Assembly (NCBI GenBank): GCA_028710495.1
Contig: JAQUST010000001.1
Coordinates: 169,853 to 220,404, forward strand
Length of the DNA stretch: 50,552 bases
DNA from: Clostridia bacterium
Lineage (GTDB): Bacteria; Bacillota; Clostridia; Christensenellales; CAG-917
Reading direction: 5' to 3'
Numbering within the stretch: the first letter of the stretch is position 1; each line of letters begins with the position of its first letter. Both the position numbers and the translations under genes were made by a program. This document shows positions 15,747-24,778 of this stretch, piece by piece. The notes beneath the pieces are model-generated. The model made no database searches and had not been told where the DNA came from. It worked only from the letters and a program-made list of their open reading frames with translations.

Positions 15747-18700
15747 AAAAGAAAATTGTTGCTCTTATGGCAGTTATTCCACTCATTTTGCTGTTCACCG
15801 TATTTTCTGTAAGCGGGGCTGTTTCGCTTGCAATAAGCATTCCCGTTTCATCAATAACTATAGAAAACAAAAATAATGGCATTATCACATTGGACAATGC
15901 AAGCTATGATGACAGCTTGAAACTATCTGTCCACGTCAATCCGTTGAATGCGGCAAACAAAGGATACATCAAAACGCTAGAACTTCTCGATGATGCGGAA
16001 GGCGATGCAAACGATGTATTGTCAGTTTCATCAGATGGACGCTTGACGCTAGGAAATAAAATTGGAAGAGTGAAGCTCACCTACACTTCGAATGATGGTG
16101 GCTACTCCGATAGTGTGATTTTGATTGCAACCAGCTCAAAAGTTATGAGTTTGTCAGCAACTGCAACCTCTCTTGAAAGTACTGTTCCCATTGAAAAAAT
16201 GACAAGTGGAGACAATTTTCGAATGCGAGCTGATGTATATCCACTAACAGCTATTGACCAAGATGTTGTTTGGTCATCATCTGATGAAAGCATTGTTTCT
16301 GTCAACAGCGTAACTGGTTTCGCAACTGCTCTGACTTCAGGAGTTGCCACACTGGTTGCAACTTGCTCAGATGGATGCAACGGGACTTTGACTTCATCCA
16401 CCACAATCACAGTTGAACAATTGACAACGCTCTCACAAATCACTGTGAACGGCAAAAACGAACACACTATTTCCGTTCTAAATAAACCACAAAATATAAC
16501 GCTATATCTTGAAGTCCCGACCAATACAGAATTGAATACGCAAACAACAAGTATTGATAAAATTTCTGACATAATAACTAATGAGCTTGGCAGCGGGAAC
16601 ACGGTTTCAACAAAACGATTGAAGTTGACTGTTCCTGTTGTGTCACAAGATTTAGAACCAAATGAACAACTCACTTTAACTTTTTCAAATGGAGAATTTG
16701 GCACTCCATATGATTTGACAATTGAGTTTGTAGAGGCAATTTCATTTGTTGCTTCAACTTCGACAAATGAAGTCGCAAATGACAGCGAAAATTATTTGGA
16801 GCTTTCACGAAAAAAGACTTTTGCAATTTTTGCCTCTCCAGCCATAGACGGACTTTCTTATGTTTGGAATTCAAGCAATATAAATGCAATTTCATTGGCT
16901 CCCTCACAAAATGGAGAAAGTTGCAAACTTATTAGTTCAAGCGAAGTTGGCGAAAGTATTCTTACTGTTTCGGCATACCTCAACGGTATACTTTATAAAA
17001 CTGAAAATGACTGTGATTTTATCTCTTCTTTTACCGTTATAACAAAACAGTCCTACACTGACTTTGTCTTGAAAGAAAACTCCTCAACTTGGGGAATAGC
17101 AAATCAATTTTCTGCAGGTGACAAATTTGTTTCAGATGACTCAACAGATTATACGGACGCAGATTATGATAATTATGAATACAAGTTTGAACTTTCAGCG
17201 CGCAATAATTTGACAGTTTTTGAAACAAATCAAATTGATACTACGGTTTTGGAATGGACCTCAAGTGATAATTCAATAGCAACTGTAATTATGCGAGAAA
17301 ATCAAGGACACTTCTTAAATATTGTTTCAAGCGGAGAAGTCACTCTCACTGTAACATGGAAAGACGGGATATATTTCGACAAAACTATTTCTGAAAGTAT
17401 AACAATGTATTGCGTTAAAGACGGAGTCAATGTCTACGACTATTTTGACCTTCGCTCGGCAACGGAAGACGGTTACAAAGTTGTTTTGATGGATGATATT
17501 ATGGTCGGGAAAAATCTTACAGGTTTATCCTCAGATAAGTCATTAAGTGAACTCAAGTCAGAAGTTAGTTCAATGCCCACCACTGCAGATGACAGTTACT
17601 ATATGTCAATTTACGGTGAACACCCCACAGTCAACTATTGCGTAGAATTCAAAAATGATGCATTTGGAAACGGTTACTTCTTAAATGCAAACAACATTAC
17701 AAACTACAATGATGGCTCGGTATGCTTATCAAATTCAGTGTTTGGCGGACCTCTCAATATGGTCGACCTCGTTGGTATTGCTAGCGTAAAAGCACAAGAC
17801 AATATCGTATATCTTGTGCGCACTGCCGATGTCACGCTCAACAACATAGAATTTATGGGATGCAGTGATGTGTCGGATTTATCAACTCTAAATAATGTTG
17901 GCACAACGCTTGAAGTTTTATCAAGTGGCGTTAACCTTATAAATAGCCGCGTAAAAAATGGTCGAACTGTTTTGCGATATTTCGGCAAGGCATATGACAA
18001 TAATGCAACTGCCGATCAACTCAAACAAAGAGAGCTTGACATATTGAGAATTGAAAGTTGCACGCTTTCTTGTGCGCGTGAATTTATTCTCAAAATCGGC
18101 ACAAACGCCACTATAAAAAACAATTCGGAAATTTATGATTGGAACACACCTGAAAGTCAAAACAACTATGAAGCATTTGCGCCGAAACTTACAGACGCAG
18201 ATGGCATAACTGAATTCAACCCACGCGAAAATTCAAATCTTGATTACGCATACTTTGTTGACAATTATATCAAAACACAAGTCATTTTGAAAAATTCCGT
18301 ACTTGCAACTTCCGGATTGTTTTCGATAGGTATGGAAAGTAAATTCGCAGGTCCTTTGCTTTTTGGTTACAAAATGATAGGGATTGAGCTTGAAGGCTGG
18401 TCGGGGCTTGCGGGAACAAGCTTTAGCTCGTTATTGAAGCTTGAAGGCGATGTCCGTTTGTATGACTGGAAAAATCTGAATAATATCGATAGCTCATCGC
18501 TTATTGAAGTGGAAAACGGCATTTCAGATAATTATGCTGCCCTATCAATGTTCAATCTAGACATAGGACAAATGGTACTGGATGTTTCATCACAATATGA
18601 AGAATATCAACAGCTTTTGCTTACTGACGGTGACACAAAATATGCGCACGGCGGCATAGCATTTTATGGCGGCGGCTACAATTATAGTATTGTCGACACG

Positions 18701-18901
18701 AGCGAATTTACTGGCGCAGAGCTAAAATCAGTTAGCATAGATATGGAAACAAATGAGACTCTTTCTACATTGAAAATTGCTGCAGGCAATCAGCCTTTCC
18801 ATTTTCTTATGTACGGAAATGATAGTTCATTCAATCTTGCAACACAACTTTCCGACTTTTCAAACGGCACAGCTTACTCTTGGATACCTCCCTGCAAATA
18901 A
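15743..18901 (+). CDS. Large secreted protein with bacterial Ig-like domains
   Basis: A 1052-residue protein with a signal peptide (KKKIVALMAVIPLILLFTVFSV). Big_2-type Ig-like domains show the repeated pattern WSSSDESIVSVNSVTGFATAL...GVATLVATCSDG (about residues 170-215) and again EWTSSDNSIATV (about 505-550). The C-terminal half (about 600-950) looks like a beta-helix or beta-solenoid (VTLNNIEFMGCSDV, VNLINSRVKNGRTVLRY). No LPxTG motif, membrane anchor or S-layer domain is seen at the C-terminus, so anchoring is unclear. The start overlaps the permease stop by 4 bp, and GAGGAGGAA lies upstream, so it is co-translated with an ABC exporter. It could be the exporter's partner, regulator or an exported adhesin. 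Confidence 0.75.
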   Translation: MKKKIVALMAVIPLILLFTVFSVSGAVSLAISIPVSSITIENKNNGIITLDNASYDDSLKLSVHVNPLNAANKGYIKTLELLDDAEGDANDVLSVSSDGRLTLGNKIGRVKLTYTSNDGGYSDSVILIATSSKVMSLSATATSLESTVPIEKMTSGDNFRMRADVYPLTAIDQDVVWSSSDESIVSVNSVTGFATALTSGVATLVATCSDGCNGTLTSSTTITVEQLTTLSQITVNGKNEHTISVLNKPQNITLYLEVPTNTELNTQTTSIDKISDIITNELGSGNTVSTKRLKLTVPVVSQDLEPNEQLTLTFSNGEFGTPYDLTIEFVEAISFVASTSTNEVANDSENYLELSRKKTFAIFASPAIDGLSYVWNSSNINAISLAPSQNGESCKLISSSEVGESILTVSAYLNGILYKTENDCDFISSFTVITKQSYTDFVLKENSSTWGIANQFSAGDKFVSDDSTDYTDADYDNYEYKFELSARNNLTVFETNQIDTTVLEWTSSDNSIATVIMRENQGHFLNIVSSGEVTLTVTWKDGIYFDKTISESITMYCVKDGVNVYDYFDLRSATEDGYKVVLMDDIMVGKNLTGLSSDKSLSELKSEVSSMPTTADDSYYMSIYGEHPTVNYCVEFKNDAFGNGYFLNANNITNYNDGSVCLSNSVFGGPLNMVDLVGIASVKAQDNIVYLVRTADVTLNNIEFMGCSDVSDLSTLNNVGTTLEVLSSGVNLINSRVKNGRTVLRYFGKAYDNNATADQLKQRELDILRIESCTLSCAREFILKIGTNATIKNNSEIYDWNTPESQNNYEAFAPKLTDADGITEFNPRENSNLDYAYFVDNYIKTQVILKNSVLATSGLFSIGMESKFAGPLLFGYKMIGIELEGWSGLAGTSFSSLLKLEGDVRLYDWKNLNNIDSSSLIEVENGISDNYAALSMFNLDIGQMVLDVSSQYEEYQQLLLTDGDTKYAHGGIAFYGGGYNYSIVDTSEFTGAELKSVSIDMETNETLSTLKIAAGNQPFHFLMYGNDSSFNLATQLSDFSNGTAYSWIPPCK

Positions 18902-19125
18902 TTGATCTCCAGAATTATATTCAATTTGAATTTGTAGCTTGTCAGCAAAAATCTGTTGCTCATTAGCGCATTTTGTGCTATTATAATACATTAGTTGGAT
19001 ATATTTAATATTTACCATATTGACGGTTTACACAATCAAATTGGCAACTAAAACTGCGATTGTAAAATTTCTAATATGATTAACTACAAAAAAATAAAAC
19101 AAAAAATCATAAATGAGGTAAATTT

Positions 19126-19614
19126 ATGGAAAAACTCAAAAAAGACTTACTGGCATTACTTCAAGAAGATGCTCGTTTTTCTTACGAGAAGCTTGCAAAA
19201 ATGACTTCAACAACAAAAGAACAAGTTGAAGATGCAGTTGCCGCGCTGGAAGCCGACGGTATTATTGTCGGTTACACCACAGTTTTGAATTCTGATTTAT
19301 TGGAAGAAGAAAAAGTGCAAGCGCTTATCGAAGTGAGAGTTACTCCTCAGCGAAACAAAGGCTTTGATGCTATTGCAGAAGAAGTCATCAAATTTGATGA
19401 GGTCGAAAGTGTTTATCTTATGAGCGGCGGTTATGACCTGACAGTAGTAGTAAATGGAAAAAACCTTAAAGAAGTTGCGATGTTTGTATCAGAACGCTTA
19501 TCAACTTTGGACGATGTTATCAGCACAACAACCCACTTCATATTAAAGAAGTACAAACTAAACGGAAAGTTGCTCGAAGAAAAAATCGACAACAGAATAG
19601 TGGTGAACCCATAA
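19126..19614 (+). CDS. Lrp/AsnC family transcriptional regulator
   Basis: A 162-residue regulator. The N-terminal winged helix-turn-helix (about residues 5-50) contains DARFSYEKLAKMTSTTKEQVEDAVAALEADGIIVGY. The C-terminal RAM/ACT-like ligand domain (about 65-150) contains VESVYLMSGGYDLTVVVNGKN. Such proteins sense amino acids and control nearby metabolic genes. The stop TAA overlaps the ATG of the aminotransferase by one base (TAATG), so the pair is coupled and the regulator probably controls that enzyme. A TATAAT-like box at 18982 lies about 140 bp upstream without a clear -35. Confidence 0.9.
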   Translation: MEKLKKDLLALLQEDARFSYEKLAKMTSTTKEQVEDAVAALEADGIIVGYTTVLNSDLLEEEKVQALIEVRVTPQRNKGFDAIAEEVIKFDEVESVYLMSGGYDLTVVVNGKNLKEVAMFVSERLSTLDDVISTTTHFILKKYKLNGKLLEEKIDNRIVVNP

Positions 19615-20801
19615 TGATTGATTACAAAAGATTTATCAGCCAAAAGGCATCAAGCCTTCAACCCTCAGGAATCCGCAAGTTTTTTGATGTGGCAAACGAA
19701 ATAAAAGGTGTTATCTCGCTCGGCGTAGGTGAACCCGATTTTGTTACTCCCTGGAGCGTGCGCGATGCGGCGATAAAAAGCATACATAAAGGACGGACAC
19801 AATACACCTCGAACGCAGGTATTATTGAACTTAGACATTCGATTGCGCGCTATATTAACCAAACGCTAAATCTTGATTATAATCCTGAAAATGAAATTAT
19901 TGTGACAGTTGGTGCAAGCGAAGCGATTGATGTTTCTTTGCGCGCAATAATAAATGATGGCGATGAAATTTTACTTCCTGAGCCTTCCTATGTGTCATAT
20001 GCACCGTGTATAACGCTTGCAGGCGGAGTTGCAAAAAGCATTTGTTCAACTGTTGAAAACGAATTTAGAATTAAGCCAGAAGACTTAGAACGTGCTATCA
20101 CTTCAAAAACTAAGGCACTCATATTGCCCTACCCAAACAATCCAACAGGCGCAATAATGGAAAAAGCTGACTTGGAAGCCTTAATCCCCGTGATAAAAAA
20201 ACACAATTTGCTTGTGATTTCTGATGAGATATATAGTGAATTGACTTACGGTAGCACAACACATTGTTCTATCGCTTCATTTGAAGATATGCGTGAACGC
20301 ACTATTGTAATAAACGGTTTTTCAAAAGCTTTTGCTATGACAGGCTGGAGAATTGGTTACATACTTGCGCCAGAGCCACTTGCTTATGCAATGCTAAAAA
20401 TTCATCAATATGTAATAATGTGCGCACCAACAGCAAGTCAGTATGCTGCGCTGACCGCTCTTGAGGATGGATTTAAGGATAACTTCAGTGTGGTCGCAGA
20501 AATGCGTGAACAATATGATATGCGTCGCAATTTTGTAATAAAACGCTTGGATGAAATGGGATTAAAATGCTTTGAACCAAAGGGAGCTTTTTATGTTTTC
20601 CCCTGTGTATCAAGCACAGGACTTGATGGTGAAGAATTTTCGATGCGTCTTTTGAGTGAACAAAAAGTCGCAGTTGTTCCGGGTTCAGCTTTTGGAAACT
20701 GCGGTAATGATTTTATTCGCATATCATATGCTTATTCACTCAAGTCATTAGATGAAGCCCTACAACGTATAGAAAAATTTGTAAAATCTCTCAAAAACTA
20801 A
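19614..20801 (+). CDS. Class I/II PLP-dependent aminotransferase
   Basis: A 395-residue fold-type I aminotransferase of the AspAT I-beta/PatA group. Recognisable parts are GVGEPDF (about residues 36-42), the cofactor-contacting YTSNAG, PYPNNPTGA with the conserved Asn, SDEIYSEL with the Asp that binds the pyridine nitrogen, the Schiff-base lysine in NGFSKAFAMTGWRIGY, and the substrate carboxylate-binding arginine in FIRISYAYS. It transfers amino groups between amino acids and 2-oxoacids. The exact substrate cannot be told. An Lrp-family regulator gene coupled to it suggests control by an amino acid. Confidence 0.9.
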   Translation: MIDYKRFISQKASSLQPSGIRKFFDVANEIKGVISLGVGEPDFVTPWSVRDAAIKSIHKGRTQYTSNAGIIELRHSIARYINQTLNLDYNPENEIIVTVGASEAIDVSLRAIINDGDEILLPEPSYVSYAPCITLAGGVAKSICSTVENEFRIKPEDLERAITSKTKALILPYPNNPTGAIMEKADLEALIPVIKKHNLLVISDEIYSELTYGSTTHCSIASFEDMRERTIVINGFSKAFAMTGWRIGYILAPEPLAYAMLKIHQYVIMCAPTASQYAALTALEDGFKDNFSVVAEMREQYDMRRNFVIKRLDEMGLKCFEPKGAFYVFPCVSSTGLDGEEFSMRLLSEQKVAVVPGSAFGNCGNDFIRISYAYSLKSLDEALQRIEKFVKSLKN

Positions 20802-21018
20802 AGCATACGTAAAATGACTCTAAAACATAAATGATTGCAAATTCGCTCTACCATAAGGAATTTGCAAAGTGGCTTAAAATTTAGCTTGCTTAAAATTAAG
20901 ATATCAATTTATTGAAAAATAGATATGAATATGTCAAAGTAAATATATAATCCTGTCTTTCAGTCAAATTTACAACTCGATAGTTATAAAATTCAAAACA
21001 AATAGTAAATCGTAAAAC

Positions 21019-21050
21019 AAAGAACCATACATTGTATAGTTCTTTTTGTT
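21019..21050 (+). terminator. Terminator downstream of the aminotransferase
   Basis: AAAGAACCATACA / TGTATAGTTCTTT form a 12-13 bp stem with one mismatch, followed by a T-rich run. It lies 220 bp past the aminotransferase stop and can act in both directions. Confidence 0.7.
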
Positions 21051-21294
21051 TTATTTACATTTTATATCTATATTGTTTAATTTATGTTGCCGTATCTACT
21101 TTACCGTATCTACTTTATTGTATTTATGTTGTTGTACAAATTTTATTGATAATTTACATAGTTTTAATTCAAGTATTTGATTCGTTCTCTGCAAAACTAA
21201 GTTTTTCTAACAAACACAAAATAAAAAACAAAAAATAAACCTTATTGAACCATATACAAACAGACCTTTCTAAAAATCTATATTTTTTGAAAAC

Positions 21295-21327
21295 CAAAAA
21301 AACCGTACAATTTCTTGTACGGTTTTT
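21295..21327 (-). terminator. Terminator of the cold-shock gene
   Basis: ACCGTACAA / TTGTACGGT with a 4-nt loop is followed on the minus strand by a long T run. It lies 22 bp past the cold-shock protein stop. Confidence 0.9.
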
Positions 21328-21348
21328 CTCTTTGTTCTTACCAGCTAA

Positions 21349-21561
21349 TTAAAGTGGTTTAACATCGATGGCTCTCATTCTATTGGCATTACGCTTGTCA
21401 GCTTCCATGTCGAATGTAACCTTTTGTCCATCAGTCAATGACTTGTAGCCATCTCCTGTGATTGCAGAGTAATGCACGAATACATCTTCCCCACCTTCGT
21501 CATTGGCGATAAAACCAAATCCTTTGCTTGCATTGAACCACTTTACTGTACCTTTATACAT
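21349..21561 (-). CDS. Cold-shock protein, CspA family
   Basis: A 70-residue single OB-fold RNA chaperone. RNP1 is KGFGFIA (about residues 13-19) and RNP2 is VFVHYSAI (about 27-34), both intact, with aromatic nucleic-acid contacts in VKWFN. The start at 21561 is used instead of the ORF-track start because GGAGGT lies 7 nt upstream and the protein then has the normal family length. It melts RNA secondary structure and is often highly expressed. The promoter lies about 100 bp upstream, giving the long 5' leader typical of cold-shock mRNAs. Confidence 0.95.
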   Translation of the reverse strand: MYKGTVKWFNASKGFGFIANDEGGEDVFVHYSAITGDGYKSLTDGQKVTFDMEADKRNANRMRAIDVKPL

Positions 21562-21664
21562 TAAAGATACCTCCAAAAATAAATATTTATCTAGATTAAT
21601 AAAAAATGCCCCCGCGAGTGTTTGTACTTTCGCGAACGCAAATATTACCAACTTCGACACTTGA

Positions 21665-21693
21665 ATTCTAACACACTAATTTTATTATGTCTA
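21665..21693 (-). promoter_or_regulatory. Promoter of the cold-shock gene
   Basis: On the minus strand TAGACA (21693-21688), a 17-bp spacer, then TAGAAT (21670-21665). Both hexamers match consensus at 5 of 6 bases. Transcription would start near 21658 and leave a leader of about 97 nt before the ATG, containing the palindromic GTTCGCGAAAG region. Confidence 0.65.
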
Positions 21694-21730
21694 GTATTTA
21701 TAAAAAAAATTACAAAAATTTCAAAAAAAG

Positions 21731-22669
21731 TCAAGAAACGACATTTTTTGGTTTACCTTCAATAAAATTTTTCAAATTCTCTACCGTAACAGTCAACAGC
21801 CTTTGCCTTGCTTCAAAAGACATCCAAGCGATATGAGGTGTAATAAGACAATTTTTTGCTGTTAACAAAGGATTATCAGCTTTGGGCGGCTCAACAGACA
21901 AAACATCCAGACCAGCTCCTGCAATCTTTCCAGAATTGAGTGCATCAGCAAGCGCTTCCTCATCAATTAGCCCGCCTCTTGATGTATTCAAAAGAAATGC
22001 GGTTGGTTTCATAAGAGTGATTGTTTTTGCATTTATAAACTTTTCGTTGTCTTTTGATAAAGCGCAATGAAGCGAAACAAAATCAGAGTTTTTCAAAACT
22101 TCTTCCAAAGAAACAGTGTTTTCTTTTGGAGTACGGTTGTAAGCAAGCACCTTCATACCAAATGCCCGCGCAATTTTTGCCACAGCATTCCCAATATTGC
22201 CATAGCCTACTATTCCCATAGTTTTACCATATAGTTCGGTTATCGGAGACGTCGCAAAACAAAAGTCCTGACAGTTCACCCATTCTCCGCTGTGAACAGC
22301 TTTATTGTGTGCGCCAACATTTGAACATAATTCCAAAAGCAGAGCAAACGTCAATTGCGCTACACTATTTGTGCTATATGCGGGGACATTGCAAACTACA
22401 ATGCCCCTCGCCTTTGCTTCAACAACATCAACAACATTATAGCCTGTGGCGTTTATGCCCACAAATTTCAAGTTTGGGCAATTTTCCATAACTACTTTGT
22501 CAATAACCACTTTGTTTACAAAAATTGCTTCTGCAAGACCGATGCGTTCTATTGTGTCTTCTCGTTTTGTACGAGTATAGACAGTCACATCGCCATAAAT
22601 TGACAATGCTTTTTCAAACGATAAATCATCTTGCTCCACACTGCGAGCGTCCAATACTACGATTTTTAT
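21731..22669 (-). CDS. D-2-hydroxyacid dehydrogenase with apparent ATA start
   Basis: A 312-residue NAD-dependent dehydrogenase of the glycerate/lactate/phosphoglycerate type. It has the Rossmann motif GIVGYGNIG (about residues 145-153), the substrate loop NATGYN, catalytic Arg in LLNTSRGGLID, Glu in the segment LDVLSVEPP, and His in LITPHIAW. It reduces 2-oxoacids or oxidises 2-hydroxyacids. Start: family members begin MKIVVLDA, and at that position the codon is ATA (22669). A perfect AGTGGAGGAAG site lies 7 nt upstream, with ATT at 22672 as the other option. The in-frame ATGs further upstream (22762, 22735) add about 22-31 non-family residues and have no good site. Either a rare non-AUG start or a G-to-A change is implied. 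Confidence 0.85.
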   Translation of the reverse strand: MKIVVLDARSVEQDDLSFEKALSIYGDVTVYTRTKREDTIERIGLAEAIFVNKVVIDKVVMENCPNLKFVGINATGYNVVDVVEAKARGIVVCNVPAYSTNSVAQLTFALLLELCSNVGAHNKAVHSGEWVNCQDFCFATSPITELYGKTMGIVGYGNIGNAVAKIARAFGMKVLAYNRTPKENTVSLEEVLKNSDFVSLHCALSKDNEKFINAKTITLMKPTAFLLNTSRGGLIDEEALADALNSGKIAGAGLDVLSVEPPKADNPLLTAKNCLITPHIAWMSFEARQRLLTVTVENLKNFIEGKPKNVVS

Positions 22670-22872
22670 AATTCTTCCTCCACTTCTAATCAGCGAAAAA
22701 CTAATATTATGCCTATATACTTTGTTCAAAATCATAATATCATTACTCTCAAAAAAAAGCAATTCAAGTATCCGAAAAAATTAGTTCGATTTCAACTTAT
22801 CCAAGTATTATCTTAGTTGCTATCCATTGATTGCTATCGACAAATTTTAGACTTATAAACTATTTTTTCAGA

Positions 22873-22909
22873 ATAATGACTATTGTTCTCAATTTCTATC
22901 TGTCATTAT
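22873..22909 (-). terminator. Weak terminator after the SCP2/transketolase operon
   Basis: An 8-bp perfect stem, ATAATGAC / GTCATTAT, with a 21-nt loop is followed on the minus strand by TCTGAAAAAAT, a poor U-tract. It lies just past the stop of the last operon gene. It may be a processing or stabilising hairpin rather than a true terminator. Confidence 0.4.
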
Positions 22910-22925
22910 GTATTTCATAAACCGT

Positions 22926-23765
22926 TTAATTCAGCTTATCCAAATATTCACCTTGCGCAAAGTAAGCAACACCGAACATAAGATTCCCAAGAGCGCCACC
23001 GAATTCAGGAGCACCCTCAATATTGAGAAATCCTTGTTCAATATAGGGTATCATTTCTGCTTTTGACATAAGGATATCCAGCGCATGTTGCGGAGAATCC
23101 CAACGCATTGTCAAGAAAGGACGACATCTTTTATATTCGCCTCTTCCAGCCTTCGAGTTTCCAGCCTTAATACGCAACCAGGATTGAAGTTCAGGATATC
23201 CGCTGACCGCAAAAGCATACGCCCTGTCAGGGCTAGGCTCAGTAAATGCCTTAAATTCTGGATAACCCAATTTATTAAGCTGACTGATACCGCTTGGCAG
23301 CAAATAGAAATATAATTTGACAAGCATAATCTGATCTTCTAGTTTTTGTGGAACATCTTTGCATTGCAGCAATCCTGCCATACGCAAAAGCGTCATAAGG
23401 ATTGAAACCAAAATTCCAAGTTTACCCCAACCCTTAATTTTGGGCAACGGCATGCCTTTCCCTGAGAAAAAGATATTGAAGTCACGCAGATTTGGAAAAA
23501 TAAACTCAACATCAGGATTTTCGTGGAGCTTCCCAACATTTACTGTCCAGTTCCCGTCCTCGACAACAAAATGAGTGCCCATAGCACCACCCTCTGCCTC
23601 GGAATATTTTGCGCTCACTTGGAAAACGAAAGATTTTCCAGCAAACTTTTTGCCATATTTTTCTTCACTCTCTGCGATGACACGAAGCAACGGCAATGCG
23701 GAATATAAAAATATTCGTGCCGCGTAGACATCGTCTTGAGTGATAATTGGTGATTGTTTTGCCAT
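22926..23765 (-). CDS. Double SCP2-like lipid-binding protein
   Basis: A 279-residue soluble protein that looks like two consecutive SCP2 (sterol carrier protein 2) domains. The first (about residues 30-115) has FVVEDGNWTVNVGKLHENPDVEF then LRDFNIFFSGKGMPLPKIKGWGKL. The second (about 185-275) has AVSGYPELQSWLRIKAG then FLTMRWDSPQHALDILM and FLNIEGAPEFGG. SCP2 domains bind lipids or acyl chains in a hydrophobic tunnel. There is no signal peptide, so it acts in the cytoplasm. GAGGT lies 4 nt before the ATG, and the gene follows the transketolase C-subunit stop by one base. It is a distant paralogue of the first gene of the same operon. Family assignment is by pattern recognition. Confidence 0.6.
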   Translation of the reverse strand: MAKQSPIITQDDVYAARIFLYSALPLLRVIAESEEKYGKKFAGKSFVFQVSAKYSEAEGGAMGTHFVVEDGNWTVNVGKLHENPDVEFIFPNLRDFNIFFSGKGMPLPKIKGWGKLGILVSILMTLLRMAGLLQCKDVPQKLEDQIMLVKLYFYLLPSGISQLNKLGYPEFKAFTEPSPDRAYAFAVSGYPELQSWLRIKAGNSKAGRGEYKRCRPFLTMRWDSPQHALDILMSKAEMIPYIEQGFLNIEGAPEFGGALGNLMFGVAYFAQGEYLDKLN

Positions 23766-23766
23766 A

Positions 23767-24777
23767 TTACACCTCGTCGCCCCAATCTTCGTCAGCCTCG
23801 AAGTCTGCTTTCATAACTTCAAGCACATTCTTGACGATACCCTCTGAATCAATTTCATACATTGCCATTAAGTCCTCGTGAAGTCCTATTGCTGAAAAGT
23901 GGTCTTGAAGTCCAAGCTTTCTGAATGCGCAGGCCTTTCCACCTTCAACAACAACCTCAGCAACTGCGCTACCAAGACCTCCAATAACTGTGTGGTCTTC
24001 AACTGTAACGATACGACGGGTTTCTTTGACAGCTTTCAACACTGCCTCACGGTCTATTGGCTTTATGGTGTGCATATTCAAAACTTTAGCCGAAATTTTA
24101 TAATCGTTCTTCAATATCGACGCTGCTTGAACCGCTTGATAAACGCAAGAACCACACGCAATAATCGTGATGTCTGTTCCATCGCACATTTCGACTGCTT
24201 TTCCAACTTCAAAGTCATAATCATCTGTGCTGTAAACTGTTTGATCAAATCCGCGATTGATTCGAATATAGAACGGTCCTTTTGTTGCGGCAGCGGCTTT
24301 GACTGCAAGCCCTGTTTCGATGCCGTCTGCGGGACAAATTAGTGTCATATTGACAAGACTACGGATAATAGCAAAATCTTCAATAGCGTGGTGAGTGCTT
24401 CCTGCCTGTCCAAAGGATGTTCCGCCGTGCGTGCCAATAATTTTGACGTTCAGATTTTGATAGCAGATGTCGGTATGCACTTGATCAAGAGCTCGCATTG
24501 AAGCGAAAACGGAAAATGAGGATGCAAAAGGAGTAAGTCCACATTTCGCAAGTCCTGCTGAAATTCCATAAAGGTTTTGCTCCGCAATGCCGACGTTGAT
24601 AAATCTATCGGGGAATTTCTTTTGGAAATCACCGATTTTGGTTGAGCCTGCAAGGTCCGCGGTAAGTGCCACAATGGTCGGGTCCTTTTCGCCTAGCTCA
24701 CACAATGTTTTGCCAAATATTTCTGCTGTGGCGAGCTTTGTGCTCTCGACAGCTGTAAAAACGAGTCCGCCTGCCAT
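23767..24777 (-). CDS. Transketolase, C-terminal subunit
   Basis: A 336-residue subunit with the pyrimidine-binding and C-terminal domains of transketolase. The TPP-activating glutamate is in NVGIAEQNLYGISAGLA (about residues 80-97). The Pyr domain continues with FASSFSVFASMRALDQV and the histidine-bearing HGGTSFGQAGSTHHAIED. The C-terminal domain (about 205-320) has IIACGSCVYQAVQAA and VEDHTVIGGLGSAV. The length fits split clostridial transketolases. It overlaps closely with the N-subunit gene (one base apart, GGAGG inside the N-subunit's end). The pair transfers a two-carbon ketol unit between sugar phosphates or other aldehydes. Its neighbours suggest a specialised rather than a pentose-phosphate role. 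Confidence 0.9.
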   Translation of the reverse strand: MAGGLVFTAVESTKLATAEIFGKTLCELGEKDPTIVALTADLAGSTKIGDFQKKFPDRFINVGIAEQNLYGISAGLAKCGLTPFASSFSVFASMRALDQVHTDICYQNLNVKIIGTHGGTSFGQAGSTHHAIEDFAIIRSLVNMTLICPADGIETGLAVKAAAATKGPFYIRINRGFDQTVYSTDDYDFEVGKAVEMCDGTDITIIACGSCVYQAVQAASILKNDYKISAKVLNMHTIKPIDREAVLKAVKETRRIVTVEDHTVIGGLGSAVAEVVVEGGKACAFRKLGLQDHFSAIGLHEDLMAMYEIDSEGIVKNVLEVMKADFEADEDWGDEV

Positions 24778-24778
24778 A

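Larger units (their letters stand above)
20802..21348. other. Intergenic region with two terminators, no gene
   Basis: A 547-bp AT-rich gap between convergent genes. It holds a hairpin GCAAATTC...GAATTTGC near 20836-20865 and the two terminators listed separately. The 68-codon ORF at 21032 has no ribosome binding site and a repetitive Tyr/Leu/Ile composition, so I do not treat it as a gene. Confidence 0.6.

Noticed and set aside
21032-21238. 68-residue hydrophobic ORF
   Set aside because: No ribosome binding site, overlaps a terminator, and composition is that of AT-rich slippage sequence.
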